A stretch of DNA of 64,000 bases from Undaria pinnatifida (GCA_012845835.1 JABAKD010000012.1:10858213-10922212), one strand, 5' to 3'; counted from the first letter of the stretch, positions 11,441 to 22,437 are shown. Numbers and translations are program-made. Notes: generated by a model from the letters alone, not told the origin.

Positions 11441-11460
11441 TAGCAGCAGCAGTAGTAGCG
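11397..11460. repeat. CAG/TAG trinucleotide run
   Basis: Roughly twenty trinucleotides of AGC and AGT in blocks. On one strand it reads as a poly-serine frame, on the other as poly-leucine. No gene context. Confidence 0.9.
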
Positions 11461-12871
11461 CCCATACAGTAGTTCTGCGCAGTGTTGGAAACCGTTTTGG
11501 TGCTTTTCTGTTTGTTTGGCGACTCGCGCGACCGCGGGCCCGGTGTGGTATCAGCTCCGAGGGCTTCCCCTCGTAGGCTCGGATTGCGTTTGCCCGCAAT
11601 GCAGTAGTTCGTTCGTTATCACACGGGGAAGCGCCATGCCATCGGCCATGACCTTCCCGTTTGTATCTCGAGACCTCAAGAGCTCACAAGAAACAACGCC
11701 ACTAGTGACAACGGAACTCCCTGACAAAATGTATCCAATTATTCTACTTCAATGTACGATATAAAATGATCGAAGATGGGAGACCACAGCTAGCTGTGCA
11801 CGAGCAAGCAACCGTAACCACCAGCAAATTAGTTTTGAATCTGTTTTGTTTCGGTGAGATACTACTGTGCTGTGAAGGTCATTCACGCGAATGTCCCTAC
11901 GCATGTCTATGACTTGCTTTTCTCCGGCGGCCGAAGTTTTTTTCCTCGCGCTTCGGTTGCGGGGGCAAGCCAAAAGGCGCCCATTCGTACATTACGACGC
12001 ATGGTTCGATCCCGACCGAGCACCTTGGCGGTGCTCTGAGCATCCGACGTCTCCGAGCTGTCTCTTTTTTCAGGGGGGTGCGTTCTGCGTTCCGCCTTGC
12101 TGCACAAGCCGAGCAGGTGGCATGGAAAACCCCACATTTTAAAAAATAACCCACCCCCCTCTCGCATTTGTGTTTCTTTTTTTCGCTTCGCTCTCCCGCC
12201 CGCCGTACACAATCATCAGTCCAATTGTTTTATCCTCTCTGCTGACTGCTACGACGTAGCTGCAGCCCTAGCAGCAGCACTCTTTTGTGACAGCCACGAA
12301 CGGTGCTTCGGTGTGTATGCGTGTGCGCTTCTATGTGTGGGTGGGTCATAGGCACACAAAAGCGATAACGAATTTTTCGTTGTTGTTTTTTTGCAAAAGC
12401 AGGCGCTCAGCCTATTATTAATAGCAGCCACAAAAAAGAAATGTATGCAGCAGTACAGCGGCGGCATAGCAGCAGCAGCGGCACATCGAAAGCCGGGCTC
12501 CAGGTTCTGGTCTTATTTCTAGCAGTCACGGTGTATGCGCGTGTGGCCGGTGCACAGCAGCAGGAGGAGATCGAACCGCGACAACATCAACACGTTTAAC
12601 GCAACAACAGTCGAACACTCATCGTCGGACCTCATTGAAGTCAGTTATATATTCGAAGCATACGCGGCAGGAGCAAAGTCCTTACACTGTAGCTCAAACC
12701 TGAGGGCACATCACCTGGCACGTCTGCATTCCCTCTGTTGGACTTGTGACCCCCCCGCGGGGTATCACTGCAACTTGTGATCCTCACGGGGTATCAGTTC
12801 AGCCCCATCCCCGAAAGGGAACGTTGTATTACTATAAAAAGACCTACTATTATTGTTGGAAAAATTGTTTT
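11461..12871. other. Intergenic, no gene recognised
   Basis: Frames of up to about 100 codons overlap on both strands without a recognisable domain. Scattered GCAGCAGC pieces occur near 12270 and 12470. Just before the next element, GGGGTATCA occurs twice (12758-12800). Confidence 0.4.
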
Positions 12872-13309
12872 TGGCTCTCAGAACTTAATTCTGGGCCAAT
12901 TATACCAGTTTTACTCGGCTGGACTGTCGAAAACGCCGATACACTCTTCAAGATCCATCACGTAGTTGTCCGAGGGCTTTCTGGAGCAGTTCTCGGTTTC
13001 TCAAGGGTCTCGTTTTGATTTTTGGCGCAACAAATCAGTTTTCAGAAATATTATGCAATGTTGCTCAAAACTGGGGCCACAAATAATGGATTTTTGAGGA
13101 TATTTGGCTAAAAATGATGAGGTCTTCAGAACTGACTGGCAGATTGGACGAACAGGCAAGCTACGAGTCTGGTGAAACGGATAAGACTTAAGTGCGTCAG
13201 AAAGCCCTCGAAAACTACGGGGAGCATTCCGAAGAGTCTACAGGTGTTTTTGGTCGTCCCGCCGAGTAAATCGCGTATGATCAGCCAAAAATCTCAGTTC
13301 TGAGGGCCC
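12872..13309. mobile_element. Possible TIR element, single copy
   Basis: The left end (CTCTCAGAACTTAATTCTGG, GCCAATTATAC) and the inverted right end (CCTCAGAACTGAGATTTTTG, GCTGATCATAC) match at roughly three-quarters of about 33 positions. This suggests a 440-bp inverted-repeat element. There is no second copy in the window and no frame of note, so the call rests on the ends alone. Confidence 0.35.
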
Positions 13310-13762
13310 GAAAATAATATCCCATATTATATTAGTCTTGTATTAGTTGGTTTAATAACACTTTCCCGTAGCGATTTTTTAGTCTGGATGCCACGGTGTA
13401 TATGATACAGCACATACAAAGACATCCAGTGTATTCTATTAGGATCGATCGCCTCTCAGACACCGCTCTCTTCGGGTGATGTTCATCGCTTGGCTGTCTC
13501 ATCTGGAGCAGCACGCAATGGGCCGATCCATGTTACCCCGTCATATCTCCCATGGTGCACAGTGGGGCACAGACGTGTAATATATGTACGTGGTAGTCTT
13601 TCTTGGGTGGCAAGCGGTATACACTGTAGTCGGTTTCTCCAGGCGCGAGTAATGAGACGTATGCACCGGTATGGAGTTGGCACATCGTAGACTGACTCCC
13701 GATTTCACTTTTATATGTTTCTGGTGGAGGCATGAATCACGTCGTCAGCTGTGATATATGCG
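13310..13762. other. Intergenic, no gene recognised
   Basis: Two opposing 66-codon frames overlap at 13483-13690, typical of chance openness. No repeat match was found. Confidence 0.4.
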
Positions 13763-13873
13763 TGTACCACCTTGGGTTGTTTGTGTTTTTCCCTAGGGTA
13801 TTCCTCAGCTCCAGAGTGACTGGACCCTGTCCTGTGACCACGGACTTGATTATTATGCGAGTTAAAATGTGAG

Positions 13874-13953
<80 letters not shown>

Positions 13954-13954
13954 C
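13763..13954 (+). repeat. CAA-tailed short repeat, copy 2 (long tail)
   Basis: The body TACCACCTTGGGTTG through GGACTTGATTATTATGCGAG is followed by about 27 CAA units (13874-13954). This orientation puts the CAA tail at the 3' side, as in a retroposon with a microsatellite tail. Confidence 0.8.
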
Positions 13955-14130
13955 CCGGTGGAAAAGGTTGTGCTCTGTGGCTTACAAGTACATTTCACGG
14001 TGCAGCATATAAATGTTTACTTCGATGATTTTTTGCCGGATAGATTTGAAATCCCACCCTAAAGAAAAGTTCACTGTAACGTAATAGTAAGTAAACGTTT
14101 ATTTCACAATACTATATAGACTATGGCACG

Positions 14131-14514
14131 TGTTAAGGTATTAGACTAGTTAGTAGTGGGGTATTGGTCCGTTTGGCCACTTGCAAAAGGTTAACCAGTA
14201 GCTTACCCAAACTAAGCATTATACCACTCTTCCCCCATGCAACGGCGGGATAGCAGGTCGGCCGGATATACGGGCGGACCTGCCAATATACAAGCGGTTT
14301 CATTTCCTGGGGATACCGGGGAGACTATTTTTCAAGTCCGACATGAGGAAAGTCTGAAAAGTTTATTATTGTGGATGGTGGGATTTGAACCCACGACCCA
14401 AAAAAAACATTTTCTGTCGACGACGCAATTTGTTAAGGTATTAGTGGGGTCTTAGTCCGTTTGGCAACTTGCAAAAGGTTAACCAATAGCTTACCCAAAC
14501 TAAGCCGTATAACA
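14131..14514 (-). mobile_element. TRIM-like LTR miniature with tRNA segment, copy A
   Basis: Terminal direct repeats lie at 14131-14226 and 14431-14514; on this strand each begins TGTTAAGGTATTAG and ends in a TATAACA-like sequence. Read on the minus strand, the internal part starts with TTGCGTCGTCGACAG, holds a perfect GTGGG/CCCAC T-arm with loop TTCAAAT (14378-14394), and ends in a purine tract (GGGGGAAGAG) next to the 3' repeat. The flanks CACG and CATG may be a 4-bp target duplication with one mismatch. The left repeat has an extra insertion of about 12 bp, so this copy is older than the one at 30275. Confidence 0.75.
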
Positions 14515-14706
14515 CATGTACGTGCGTCTCATGGTGGTGTATGTACCCCATGGCATTCCAGCCAGACTCAAGCCACGATAGGTGTCAAGTCGCGCCAATT
14601 TGTTTGTATCAAGTTCCTCAATTGAGCGGAACTTGATTACCTTACCCAGAACCTTCGTCTTGAAGAATACTGAAAATGTGTACTTGACATTGAGCGAATG
14701 GGGCAC

Positions 14707-14802
14707 TTAACCCCTTTAGAGCCCCAAAATCCCTCCCTATACTAGCTTCAGGTAATGTGTCCCCAACAAACAAGAGTTTGTTTCCAGCTGTAAACGCGTT
14801 AA
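14707..14802. mobile_element. M95 MITE, copy a
   Basis: A 96-bp segment bounded by TTAA on both sides, with ends TTAACCCCTTTAGAGC and (inverted) TTAACGCGTTTACAGC. Related copies are at 21232, 46689, 56700 and 57623. TTAA ends are typical of piggyBac-type targeting, but no transposase is seen, so that link is inference. Confidence 0.75.
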
Positions 14803-14811
14803 GCTAGACGC

Positions 14812-15273
14812 TTGGAAGAGGTGCACTATTCTTTCCTTCCAACGGTGGTGGGGCCACTTGAGGACCTCCTCCGTGTACCTCTCGCCCAAAGCTGATTTTG
14901 AGTAAAACAGAAGGTTCAACCCGATAATTAACAAACCCACCCCGTCCATGGCATTCGTATTGCATACCACAAAACACGCCTGCCTTGGAAAAAATAGAAA
15001 AAATGGGGAAATGGTTGGCAGAAAGAAGATACCACTGCTTCATGGAGGGATCATCCGACCTTTCGTAGATACTACTGTTTATGGAAGGATATTCGATGTA
15101 CATCGGAACGGCATCTACCCAATATTGTCGGAGGGCAAACAATAGTAATAATAACAGAAACAAATGTGTGGTGTTTCCGACCGTTTTGCATTAAGGGAGC
15201 CAAGTCATTCAGAAACACAACTAGCCAGTAATACTAATAGTTATCTACCTCTCTCTATCGTACCACGCGTTTT
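14812..15273. mobile_element. FB1 element, copy f, interrupted by R220
   Basis: Left end GACGCTTGGAAGAGGTGCAC, with GAGGACCTC and CTCTCGCCCAAAGCTGATTT. The right half resumes with GTTTCCGACCGTTTTGCATT, AAGTCATTCAGAAACAC and CTATCGTACCACGCGTT. The gap at 14945-15160 is R220. Confidence 0.65.
14945..15160 (+). mobile_element. R220 retroposon-like repeat, copy 1
   Basis: It matches 33668-33888 inverted (shared blocks GGAAGGATATTCGATGTACA and TTGTCGGAGGGCAAAC). The end is an A-rich AATAGTAATAATAAC tail, suggesting retroposition. It sits inside FB1 copy f. Confidence 0.65.
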
Positions 15274-15403
15274 CACCTGGTGAACAAGCGCAAATAGGCT
15301 CCGGTGTAAACGATGCTATCCCAAAGCACACAACGCTTGTGACTGATGCACCGCCAGTGCCTCGTCCCAACGATGTGGGGCAGCAGTAAACCTCGACCAC
15401 CGC

Positions 15404-15690
15404 TACACGGTACGGGGATCGTCCTTAATTTTTTACCGCTGGGCTTGAGCCACTCGCCGGCGGAGTAACACAGCTGTGCCCCTCAACGTGAAAAATACTC
15501 CGGGGGTTATTTCTTGGCGCTGTGCACGAGTACCTAGCCGTGCCGGTGCGGTTTCACACGGTAAAAATCGAACGGCACTAAACCTTAACACCGCAAAGGA
15601 ACAGAGGGGGGGGGGTGGGGTCACTCGCTTTCGCGCGATTGACCCTGAGCCACCGCTAAACGGGCGCCCCCCCACAAAGGCACCTCCTAC
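15404..15690. mobile_element. S family element, copy 6
   Basis: Left CACGGTACGGGGATCG; middle GAGCCACTCGCCGGCGGAGT; then GGTCACTCGCTTTCGCGCGA and GCCCCCCCACAAAGGC at the right. The ends are degraded but block order is kept. Confidence 0.5.
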
Positions 15691-15769
15691 TTGAAGACAC
15701 GGTAGCCCTGCGGCTGTGGAGCTCAGGTAAACGGACACAAGACGCAGGGAGGTGGTATATACCCCCATT

Positions 15770-16660
15770 AGAGCACACATCCTGATGACATATTCTTTCC
15801 ACAACGCGCCATGGATTTCTGCGCATTGACTGCCATGGTGCCATCCATGCGAGACATTTCGTTCATGGGGTACCCGAGGACATGAATGTTTTCTCTTCCA
15901 TTGATGGGGGTATGACATACGGTAAACCTCGTGGCACGCTCCATCGGACATGCCACAATATACCCCACAAAGAGCCATCCCCCACGGTAGACATTTTTGG
16001 TTCCGTGGAGCACCCCATTAGTAATGATAGCTCTTCTTCCCCTCCGGCCGCGGATACGTGCCTTCGTTTTGATCGCGCGCGGAGGGTTCAGCATCGCCAA
16101 CGATCATAGAGTTTTTCATTGTATTTCGCCAAAGCTCACGCTCTCGCGCTTTCCGCGACGAGACAACTTTTGCGCAAGAAAAATTCCATACGAACACGAA
16201 CCGGCGAAGCCGACCTTCTTTGTACTAGTTACGAGGTGGACCACTAGATATATGGGGACGCCGCCGACATATATGTGACCCACACGGGGCACCGCATGGC
16301 GACTCATGGGATGTCCCACGACCGCCCCCCCCCCCCCCCCCCCCCCTGACGTGCTCCATAACGGAACTTGCGTCTGTTTATGGTTGCGTTTTTCCGCAAG
16401 TCTTGGAACGGAATGTTCTATGTAGTATCGCAACGGACATGTCCAATACCTGTCACATGGGCACATAAATTTGGTTCCCGCGATGAGTTCCAGATGGGAA
16501 GAACACGTGTGCCATAGGGTAAGCCTTCGACACCACAGGACGGACGTCGCATGCGGCATCCCGTGTGCGTGACAGCCTCTTGCCATCGTGCATAACATGG
16601 GCTGACAACTCACCAGATGCATGGTGCATGTGCGACATAGGCGAACCCACCATGGGGTTA
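15770..16660. repeat. Palindromic CATGGG/GGCATGCC-type minisatellite, locus 1
   Basis: Degenerate units of roughly 20 bp built on CCATGG, GGGGTA, ACATGCCACA and TCCCATGAG-like words in both orientations. It resembles 37560-38690. A SINE-A fragment (16072-16215) and a run of 23 C (16325-16347) interrupt it. Long opposed frames here are repeat artefacts. Confidence 0.5.
16072..16215 (-). mobile_element. SINE-A fragment, diverged
   Basis: It keeps AGGGTTCAGCATCGCC, CTCACGCTCTCGCGCTTTCC and GCGCAAGAAAAATTCC, matching the body of SINE-A on the minus strand. The tRNA-like head and the tail are missing or unrecognisable. Confidence 0.6.
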
Positions 16661-16936
16661 AGACGTATTCCAGCCGTTGCTACGGTACGGGGGGCGGGGG
16701 TGTACTCATGTTGTGCATAGTCCGTAGGACCATAGACCCTCGCATCCTCCCTATGCGGGGACGGAGCACGTCGGGTTTTCACACCAATCAGGCAGTCATT
16801 GCTTGCACCAAGCGCGAAGCGCCGTGAGGTGTTCGGCGACTCGCATGGAGGGCGCACTGCACCCTTCCACGAACCGCTCGTAAGACGGACTTCGGCACCT
16901 TGTGCGTACTTTCCTGCTTATGGACGACAGCGGCTA

Positions 16937-17185
16937 CGACAGTAGTGGGGTCACTTTTGGGGGGCTCGGGGTCGCTCGCGCGAGCGATCTCCCCATTTCT
17001 TCCCGGCATCAAGCTTTCGTACTGGCTCAGTTTTTTCCGGTATGAATCCGATCCGCAGTCGAATGGTCAGCTACGCTGCGCCGACCAATACCCTTCCGGA
17101 GTGTATACCGTCCTTCAGGTGCACAAAGAAACTGGCGCGAGAGGCTCAAGTCCGGTAGCGAGGGAATGGGGGTGTATCATCACAC
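16937..17185. mobile_element. S family element, copy 7 (left part)
   Basis: CTACGACAGTAGTGGGGTCA at the left, then GTCGCTCGCGCGAGCGATC. The right end is not clear and merges with the ATCATCATAAC minisatellite. Confidence 0.5.
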
Positions 17186-17219
17186 CAGAGATCGTAACAT
17201 CATCATGACACCATCTCGG

Positions 17220-17473
17220 GACGCGTGCTGCGATAGAGGTGGTAGCAATTTTCGCCGGAAATGTTTTCTGAATGACGGGGCTCCTTAACCCAGGATCGTC
17301 GTGAATAGGATATTTTTTGCATGATTCTCGTTTTGTACCTAGGCCATGGCATTTTTTCTCCGGTAGCAGTCTTGATTTTTCTCCAGATAAGTTTTTGGGA
17401 GAGGCCCTAAGATCCCCAATTAATTGAGGAACCTCAGAAAAAAAGCGGTTTACCTCCATCGTAGCACGCGTCT
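17220..17473. mobile_element. FB1 element, copy g (well preserved)
   Basis: 254 bp from GACGCGTGCTGCGATAGAGG to CATCGTAGCACGCGTC. Internal order: TTTTCTGAATGACGGGGCTC, CTTAACCCAGGATCGTCG, TTGTACCTAGGCCATGGCAT, TTTTTCTCCAGATAAGTTTT, GAGGAACCTCAG. It is inserted into the ATCATCATAAC array, which continues on both sides. Confidence 0.85.
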
Positions 17474-17748
17474 CTAAACATCATCACAACAGCGCATCGT
17501 AACATCATCACAGCACCATCATAACATCATCATAACATCATCATAACATCATCGTAACATCGTCCTAACATCATCATATCATCATCATAACGCCATCATC
17601 ATAATATCATCACAACATCATCACAACATCATCATAACATCATCATAACATCATCGTAACATCATTGTAACATCATCCCAACACCATCGCAACATCATCA
17701 CAACATCATCATAACATTATCACAACACCATCATAACATCCTCCCCAT
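17474..17748. repeat. (CATCATAAC)n minisatellite
   Basis: Units of 9-12 bp (ATCATCATAAC, ATCATCACAAC, ATCATCGTAAC) repeated about 25 times; one or two units also lie left of FB1 copy g at 17187-17215. Confidence 0.95.
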
Positions 17749-17837
17749 TTAAATGCCGTGCCCTTGGTATTCCATATGGCACCCCATCCAGATGGTGTGC
17801 CACGTGGTGTGCCCCTCTAGGGGAGTCCCTCTTGGGA

Positions 17838-18213
17838 TTTTTCTCTTCATTCGCTCGGAGTTAGACCTCTCTCTCCCGAAAAACTGTTTTGGAGAAAAAT
17901 CAAAAGTGCTACCCGGAGAAAAAATGCCGTGGCCTAGGCACACAACGAGAACCGCGTGCTACGACAGAGGTGCTTCTCCACTTTTTTTTCTGATGTGTTT
18001 TTCTATTTGGGAGCTTGAGAGCTCTCCCAAAAAGCCGATTGGGAGAAAAATATAACTGCTATCGGATGAAATATCCCAAGGCCTAGGTGCACACAACATG
18101 AGAATCATGCAAAACCAAATGGCGTTTTTGTCCGACGATTTTGGGTTAAGGAGCCCCGTCATTCAGAAAAAAAAATCGCCAAAAAAAGGTATACCTATAT
18201 CGTAGCATGCGTC
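17838..18213. mobile_element. FB1 element, copy h, inserted into another FB1
   Basis: 17838-17950 is the middle of one FB1 (TCGGAGTTAGACCTCTCTCT, GCCGTGGCCTAGGCACACAA). It is cut at CGAGAACC and followed by a complete FB1 from CGCGTGCTACGACAGAGG to TATCGTAGCATGCGTC (17951-18213). Confidence 0.7.
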
Positions 18214-18401
18214 TGTACCTATGCCATGTGGGAGTTTGTTCGTAGTCGAGTTGCATTTTCAGCTAACAACGCTAAATCAGGCTTTGGGTGAGGTATAGAG
18301 AGCTCCGCTGACCGATGTGGCCGATGTCTATCAGATTGGACAACATAATAAAGTATGGAGGGGCGCCTCAGGAAGTGATAGCTGCGAACCTCTACCCAGT
18401 C

Positions 18402-18958
18402 ATGCTACGATCTAGAGGTAGGGATTTTTGTACCTGAAACGGTTTGTGAATGACGGGGGGGGCTCTGCCTCGTCCCAAAATGGTCGGAAACGGGCAATTT
18501 TCTTTATTTTTGCACGATTCTCGTTGTGTACCTAGCTAGGGCCATGGAGTTTTTCATCTGGTTGGTGGTAGCGGTGTCAGTTTTCTCCGGATTTGAAGGA
18601 GTCATCCCGCGGTAGAGGTTGCGGTTGTTAGATTCAGTAATAATGGACCTGTCCGATTGAGCTCCACTCGAGTGAGGAACTACGGGTTGCATACTGTAGT
18701 TGAGTAATTTCACGGGTACATGTTGTTTTAGGACCAAGGCATGGAAGCTTGGTCCGGGGGTTGTGCGAATGAATGCCTTCGAAGTCATTTTTTCGGGCGA
18801 TGATGACAATGAGCTCACTCGTGTAAGGAGAGCTCAGGAATTTTCTTAGAATCGGATGCACCTTACCGTGGGATGGCTCATTTTTTTTTTTTTTCAAGCT
18901 CCCAAAATGAGAAACCTCAGAGAAAAAGTGGTGCGCCTTTATCGTAGCACGCGTCTAA
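18402..18958. mobile_element. FB1 element, copy i, split by W
   Basis: Left half: CATGCTACGATCTAGAGG, TGAATGACGGGGGG, GTGTACCTAGCTAGGGCCAT. Right half: TTTTTTTTTCAAGCTCCCAA, GAGAAACCTCAGAG, TATCGTAGCACGCGTC. Family W occupies 18597-18875. Confidence 0.75.
18597..18875. mobile_element. W family TIR element, copy 1
   Basis: Left end GAGTCATCCCGCGGTAGAGG and inverted right end GAGCCATCCCACGGTAAGG form a terminal inverted repeat of about 19 bp. About 280 bp, non-coding. The same right half occurs at 22755-22912, and a terminal scrap (GAGTCATCCCACGGTAG) at about 21341. Confidence 0.65.
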
Positions 18959-20146
18959 CCGCGTGGCAGATTGTGTCGGAAATGCAATACAAAATAAAGA
19001 AAACTCGATAATCTCTGAAGCTGGAAATTCTGACTCCCTTTTTTAGCACCATCTTCCAGCATCGATCTATTGATGATGATACTACGGTAGTTCTTCCACA
19101 TACCGTGGAGACACGGCACATCAATGGAAGATTGTTTGGCGAGAAAACGACAAAAGATGTAGTGCCTAGGTCTATGTTGCAGAGCATCTCCGGCACCACC
19201 CAAAAAGCTTGGTCACCATCTCGCGGAGAGATATATGTCCCGCTCTCAACTTTACCTTTCTTTGAAGTTGGCAAGAGGATGGGACAAGCACATACAGGGG
19301 TGGGGGGGTGGGGGGGAGGGTAAACCTACACCACAAAGTAGGAAAGGCGAGAAGAGGCATAAAGCAAACGGGGGGGAGGGTGGCGGCGGGCGACAGACTC
19401 ACCTTAATGGCGGGGGGGGCGGAGCGGCAGGCCCATGCCAAACGGCAGCGGGGGAGGGGAGGGGGAGGGGGGAGGGAGGCGGGGGGGGGGGGGGCGTACT
19501 CATTTACTGCTTGCCCTAGTCATTCGACCATTGACCACGCATCCCTTTCGAGACGGAGCACCGTTCCTACTCCTAATAGAGACACCTCCATCATTTGGGC
19601 GCTCATTACGCTTATTCCATGTATTACATGAAAAAAAACTGTTTGCTTGTCCTATTCCCGTCCTGTTTCGCCAGGGGGCGACAAACCAACGCCGATGTGG
19701 CGAAGGGCGGGGAAGACAACACGAATGGTGTAGTGGAACGGAGCGTTGGTGTTGAGGCTTGTAGGATTCAAAGGAGGGGTGTGTGTTGGTTTTTGCTTGC
19801 CTACGAACCTGATAGCATCCGGCGGTCAGTTTATGCAACCGCAACATTGCGGAGATGCGGTGGAACTCATTGTTCTCCGAACGGGCACAACAACTCGGTA
19901 CATGGTCGTGACTCGGGGTTCACGTATGAATATGACACAGGGCGGCGCAAACGCCCCCATCCATGTCAAAAGTGTTGTTTAGTATATATCGGCGTGCGTC
20001 CATTTTTAGTATATATATACCAATGTGTGGTCTTACATAATTTTTCCATTTTCTCCCTCTTCTCCCAGCCTGGTGGCGCTCCGGGTATCGAGAGCCCTCT
20101 TCCCGTGAGCCAGTCTACATACACCTTGGACGAAGACTGCGGTATT
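18959..20146. other. Intergenic with a G-rich stretch; unrecognised frame
   Basis: 19300-19495 is very G-rich, producing glycine frames that are artefacts. A 187-codon plus frame (19595-20158) has no recognised domain, mixes repeat-derived sequence and has no supporting splice or codon signal. Confidence 0.35.
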
Positions 20147-20264
20147 ACCGTGTTATGATATACCGGGGTATTTACACAACCGGGTTGATCCACTCGCACT
20201 AGTGACTCCACACCTCACATAACATGCAAATAAATGTGCTTTACGGCGATTTTGTTTTGGGCGG

Positions 20265-20691
20265 ACGCGTGCTACGATAGAGAGGTGCACGCCACTCTTT
20301 TTCTGGGGCGACCTCTCCCAAAACTGATTCATCATGGAGAAACGTAAAACGGCTACATACATACATACATACATTCATACATACATACATACATACATAC
20401 ATACATACATACATACATACATACATACATACATACATACATACATACATACATACATACATACATACATACATACATACATACATACATACCGGATGAA
20501 ACATCGCAAGTCCTACTAACTAGTAGGTACACCAGCACGACGAGAACCATGCAAAAAATTGCCTTTTTCCGACGATTTTTGGGTTAATTAAGGAGCCTCG
20601 TCATATATATATATATATATATTAATATCCAGAAACCTTTTCAGACGCGAAAAGCTTGCTACCTCTATCTATCTATCGTGGCATGCGTCGG
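20265..20691. mobile_element. FB1 element, copy j, expanded by ATAC
   Basis: ACGCGTGCTACGATAGAG to CTATCGTGGCATGCGTC. The position that reads GCTACCGGATGAAA in other copies carries the ATAC array here. A TA run of about 20 bp (20604-20623) also sits inside. Possible short duplication GGCG at the two flanks. Confidence 0.85.
20354..20492. repeat. (ATAC)n microsatellite inside FB1
   Basis: About 34 ATAC units with one internal variant (ATTC). Frames reading HTYI or MYVC are artefacts. Confidence 0.97.
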
Positions 20692-20885
20692 CGCACAGCG
20701 TACGTACGTAGCTTATCATCATGCCATATCGCAAATTGAGAAAGATCAAAAATTCGAAACAGCACCCACCCAGGTGGAGGCCGAAAAGGAACAGGGAGGG
20801 GGGTTTTACTCGCGCGAGCGGCCCCAAGCTGCCGCAAAAAAATGCGCCTAGCTAGAGTGACCCCCTTCCGTCCGTCGCAGCCTGT

Positions 20886-21231
20886 TTTTGGTCGATTAGG
20901 GTGGCGTCGTGGTCGACAAATGAGCTTGCATGTACAACGCCCTATACCTGCAGCAAGAGAAAAACCGAGCAAACAATGGGCAACGATTAGACCGGGACTC
21001 GTATTATAGAGGAGAGGTTTTATGTGGCAGTGAGGCTGGGTTTATGGCACCTACCTGATTTATTAGATTAGGCGGCTCGAGAGGGGCTTCTTTTATTCCA
21101 CCAGTGGTATAACACCTGTTCTGCGGGTTGTCTTTTTTTGTTACCACGTGTGGCAGGTGATGATTGATGTTGTAGATTTCGGCTCGAACCATCTGCATAA
21201 ACATGTGGACAAGAAGAACGGGCGAGTGATC
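20886..21231. other. Intergenic, no gene recognised
   Basis: Nothing convincing seen on either strand; short frames only. Confidence 0.4.
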
Positions 21232-21321
21232 TTGACCCCTTTAGAGCCCCAAAATCCCTCCCTGTGCTAACTTCAAGCAACTTTGGCCCCCAGAAGGGCT
21301 TCCCAGTGGTAAAGGCGTTAA
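21232..21321. mobile_element. M95 MITE, copy b
   Basis: Left TTGACCCCTTTAGAGCCCC, right GTAAAGGCGTTAA. The interior AAATCCCTCCCTGTGCTAAC matches copy a. Left TTAA is mutated to TTGA. Confidence 0.75.
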
Positions 21322-21589
21322 GGGACAGCGTTGCTTTCCGAGTCATCCCACGGTAGTGTGTGTGTGTGTTCTTCACATTAAACCGTTCTTCTACTCGTCG
21401 ACATCCAGCACACCCAGTGTCCGTACTGATTCTTCACCCTAGAAAGATCAGCTCTGTGGTCACAAGCTACGACACAGAGATAATGCATCGTAATGCATTC
21501 GACAACGCAATGTCATGCCCTAGTACTGGGTACGACAGGCACAACATACATACGTCAGCAACAGAAATACATTGGAAGAGAGAATACGA

Positions 21590-22335
21590 AATAAACAAAA
21601 ACAAAAACAAAAACAAAAACAAAATAATAATAAGAAAACATATAAAAACAAAGATAAAAATAAAACAAAAATGAAACAAACAAAATGAAGGGGAAATCGA
21701 AGAAACAACCCAACCGGAAAGGAGAGCCAAAGCTCGGAAAAGAAACATAATAAAAACAAAATAAAATAAAGTAAGGTAAAACCAAAATAAGATAATCCGA
21801 ACACGAGCCAAAAACCTGGACACGCAAGGAGGGAACAAAGGGGAAAAAAATACCCCAGAAAAAGAAGAAAAGTGCTACGTACCTACTAGTCGGCCTGGTA
21901 CCTTGCTACCCTGTCTGCCATCTCCTTCCTGCCTTCGTCCACCGCGGTCTCCCTTCTATTCCTCCTGTTGCCCCCCCTGCCCCCACTCCCTTGGACGGCT
22001 TTCCTTCTACTCCTCCTGTTTCCCCCCCTCCCCCCTTTGTGTTCTTCTCATTAAACCAAAATACCTTGTAAAAGAGAGAAACAACGAAAGAAACCAAGAC
22101 AAAACAAATAAATAAATAAACAAATAAAAAGGGGAGCCAAAGCTCGGGAGATGGAAACATACCCCGAGCATGAGCCAAAATGGACATGCAAGGGGGAAAG
22201 AAAGGGAAAAAAATACCCCGGAAAAAAGGAAACAAGTAAAAGAAGGAAGACTGGGAGGGCCAAATAAAACAGGCTCGTCACCTACCCACCATGCAAGACT
22301 CCCTTCATAAGGATAAGAAGGGGAGAGAAAAAAAG
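21590..22335. repeat. A-rich block with AAAAAC repeats and an internal duplication
   Basis: AAAAAC hexamers (21595-21630), then two related stretches (about 21715-21870 and 22130-22245). They share GAGCCAAAGCTCGG, GGACA(C/T)GCAAG and AAAAAATACCCC. Between them are C-rich tandem pieces (TCTACTCCTCCTGTT). Phe/Leu-rich minus frames are artefacts. Confidence 0.65.
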
Positions 22336-22437
22336 AAAGAAAATAAATAAATTAGGGTTAGGTAGTAGAAACGTGGCGAGGGTTGCACATTTTGAGCATA
22401 AATATACCGTTTATGGCCGATTGAGCTCACTCAATCA

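Larger units (their letters stand above)
20147..20885. mobile_element. S family element, copy 8, with FB1 inside
   Basis: Left half: TGCGGTATTACCGTGTTATG, GATCCACTCGCACTAGTGAC. The right half after FB1 has GGTTTTACTCGCGCGAGCGG and TGACCCCCTTCCGTCCG. The outermost layer of a three-level nest. Confidence 0.65.

Noticed and set aside
13711-13998. Leucine-rich 95-codon minus frame
   Set aside because: It translates the CAA tail of a repeat element.
17474-17748. Regularly spaced ATCATCATAAC units as a possible CRISPR or operator array
   Set aside because: Period of 9-12 bp with no spacers; an ordinary minisatellite.
19235-19519. Glycine-rich frames
   Set aside because: G-rich low-complexity DNA on one strand; no codon structure.
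21467-21838. Hydrophobic Phe/Leu minus frames resembling membrane proteins
   Set aside because: They are the complement of an A-rich repeat block; three overlapping frames give the same composition.
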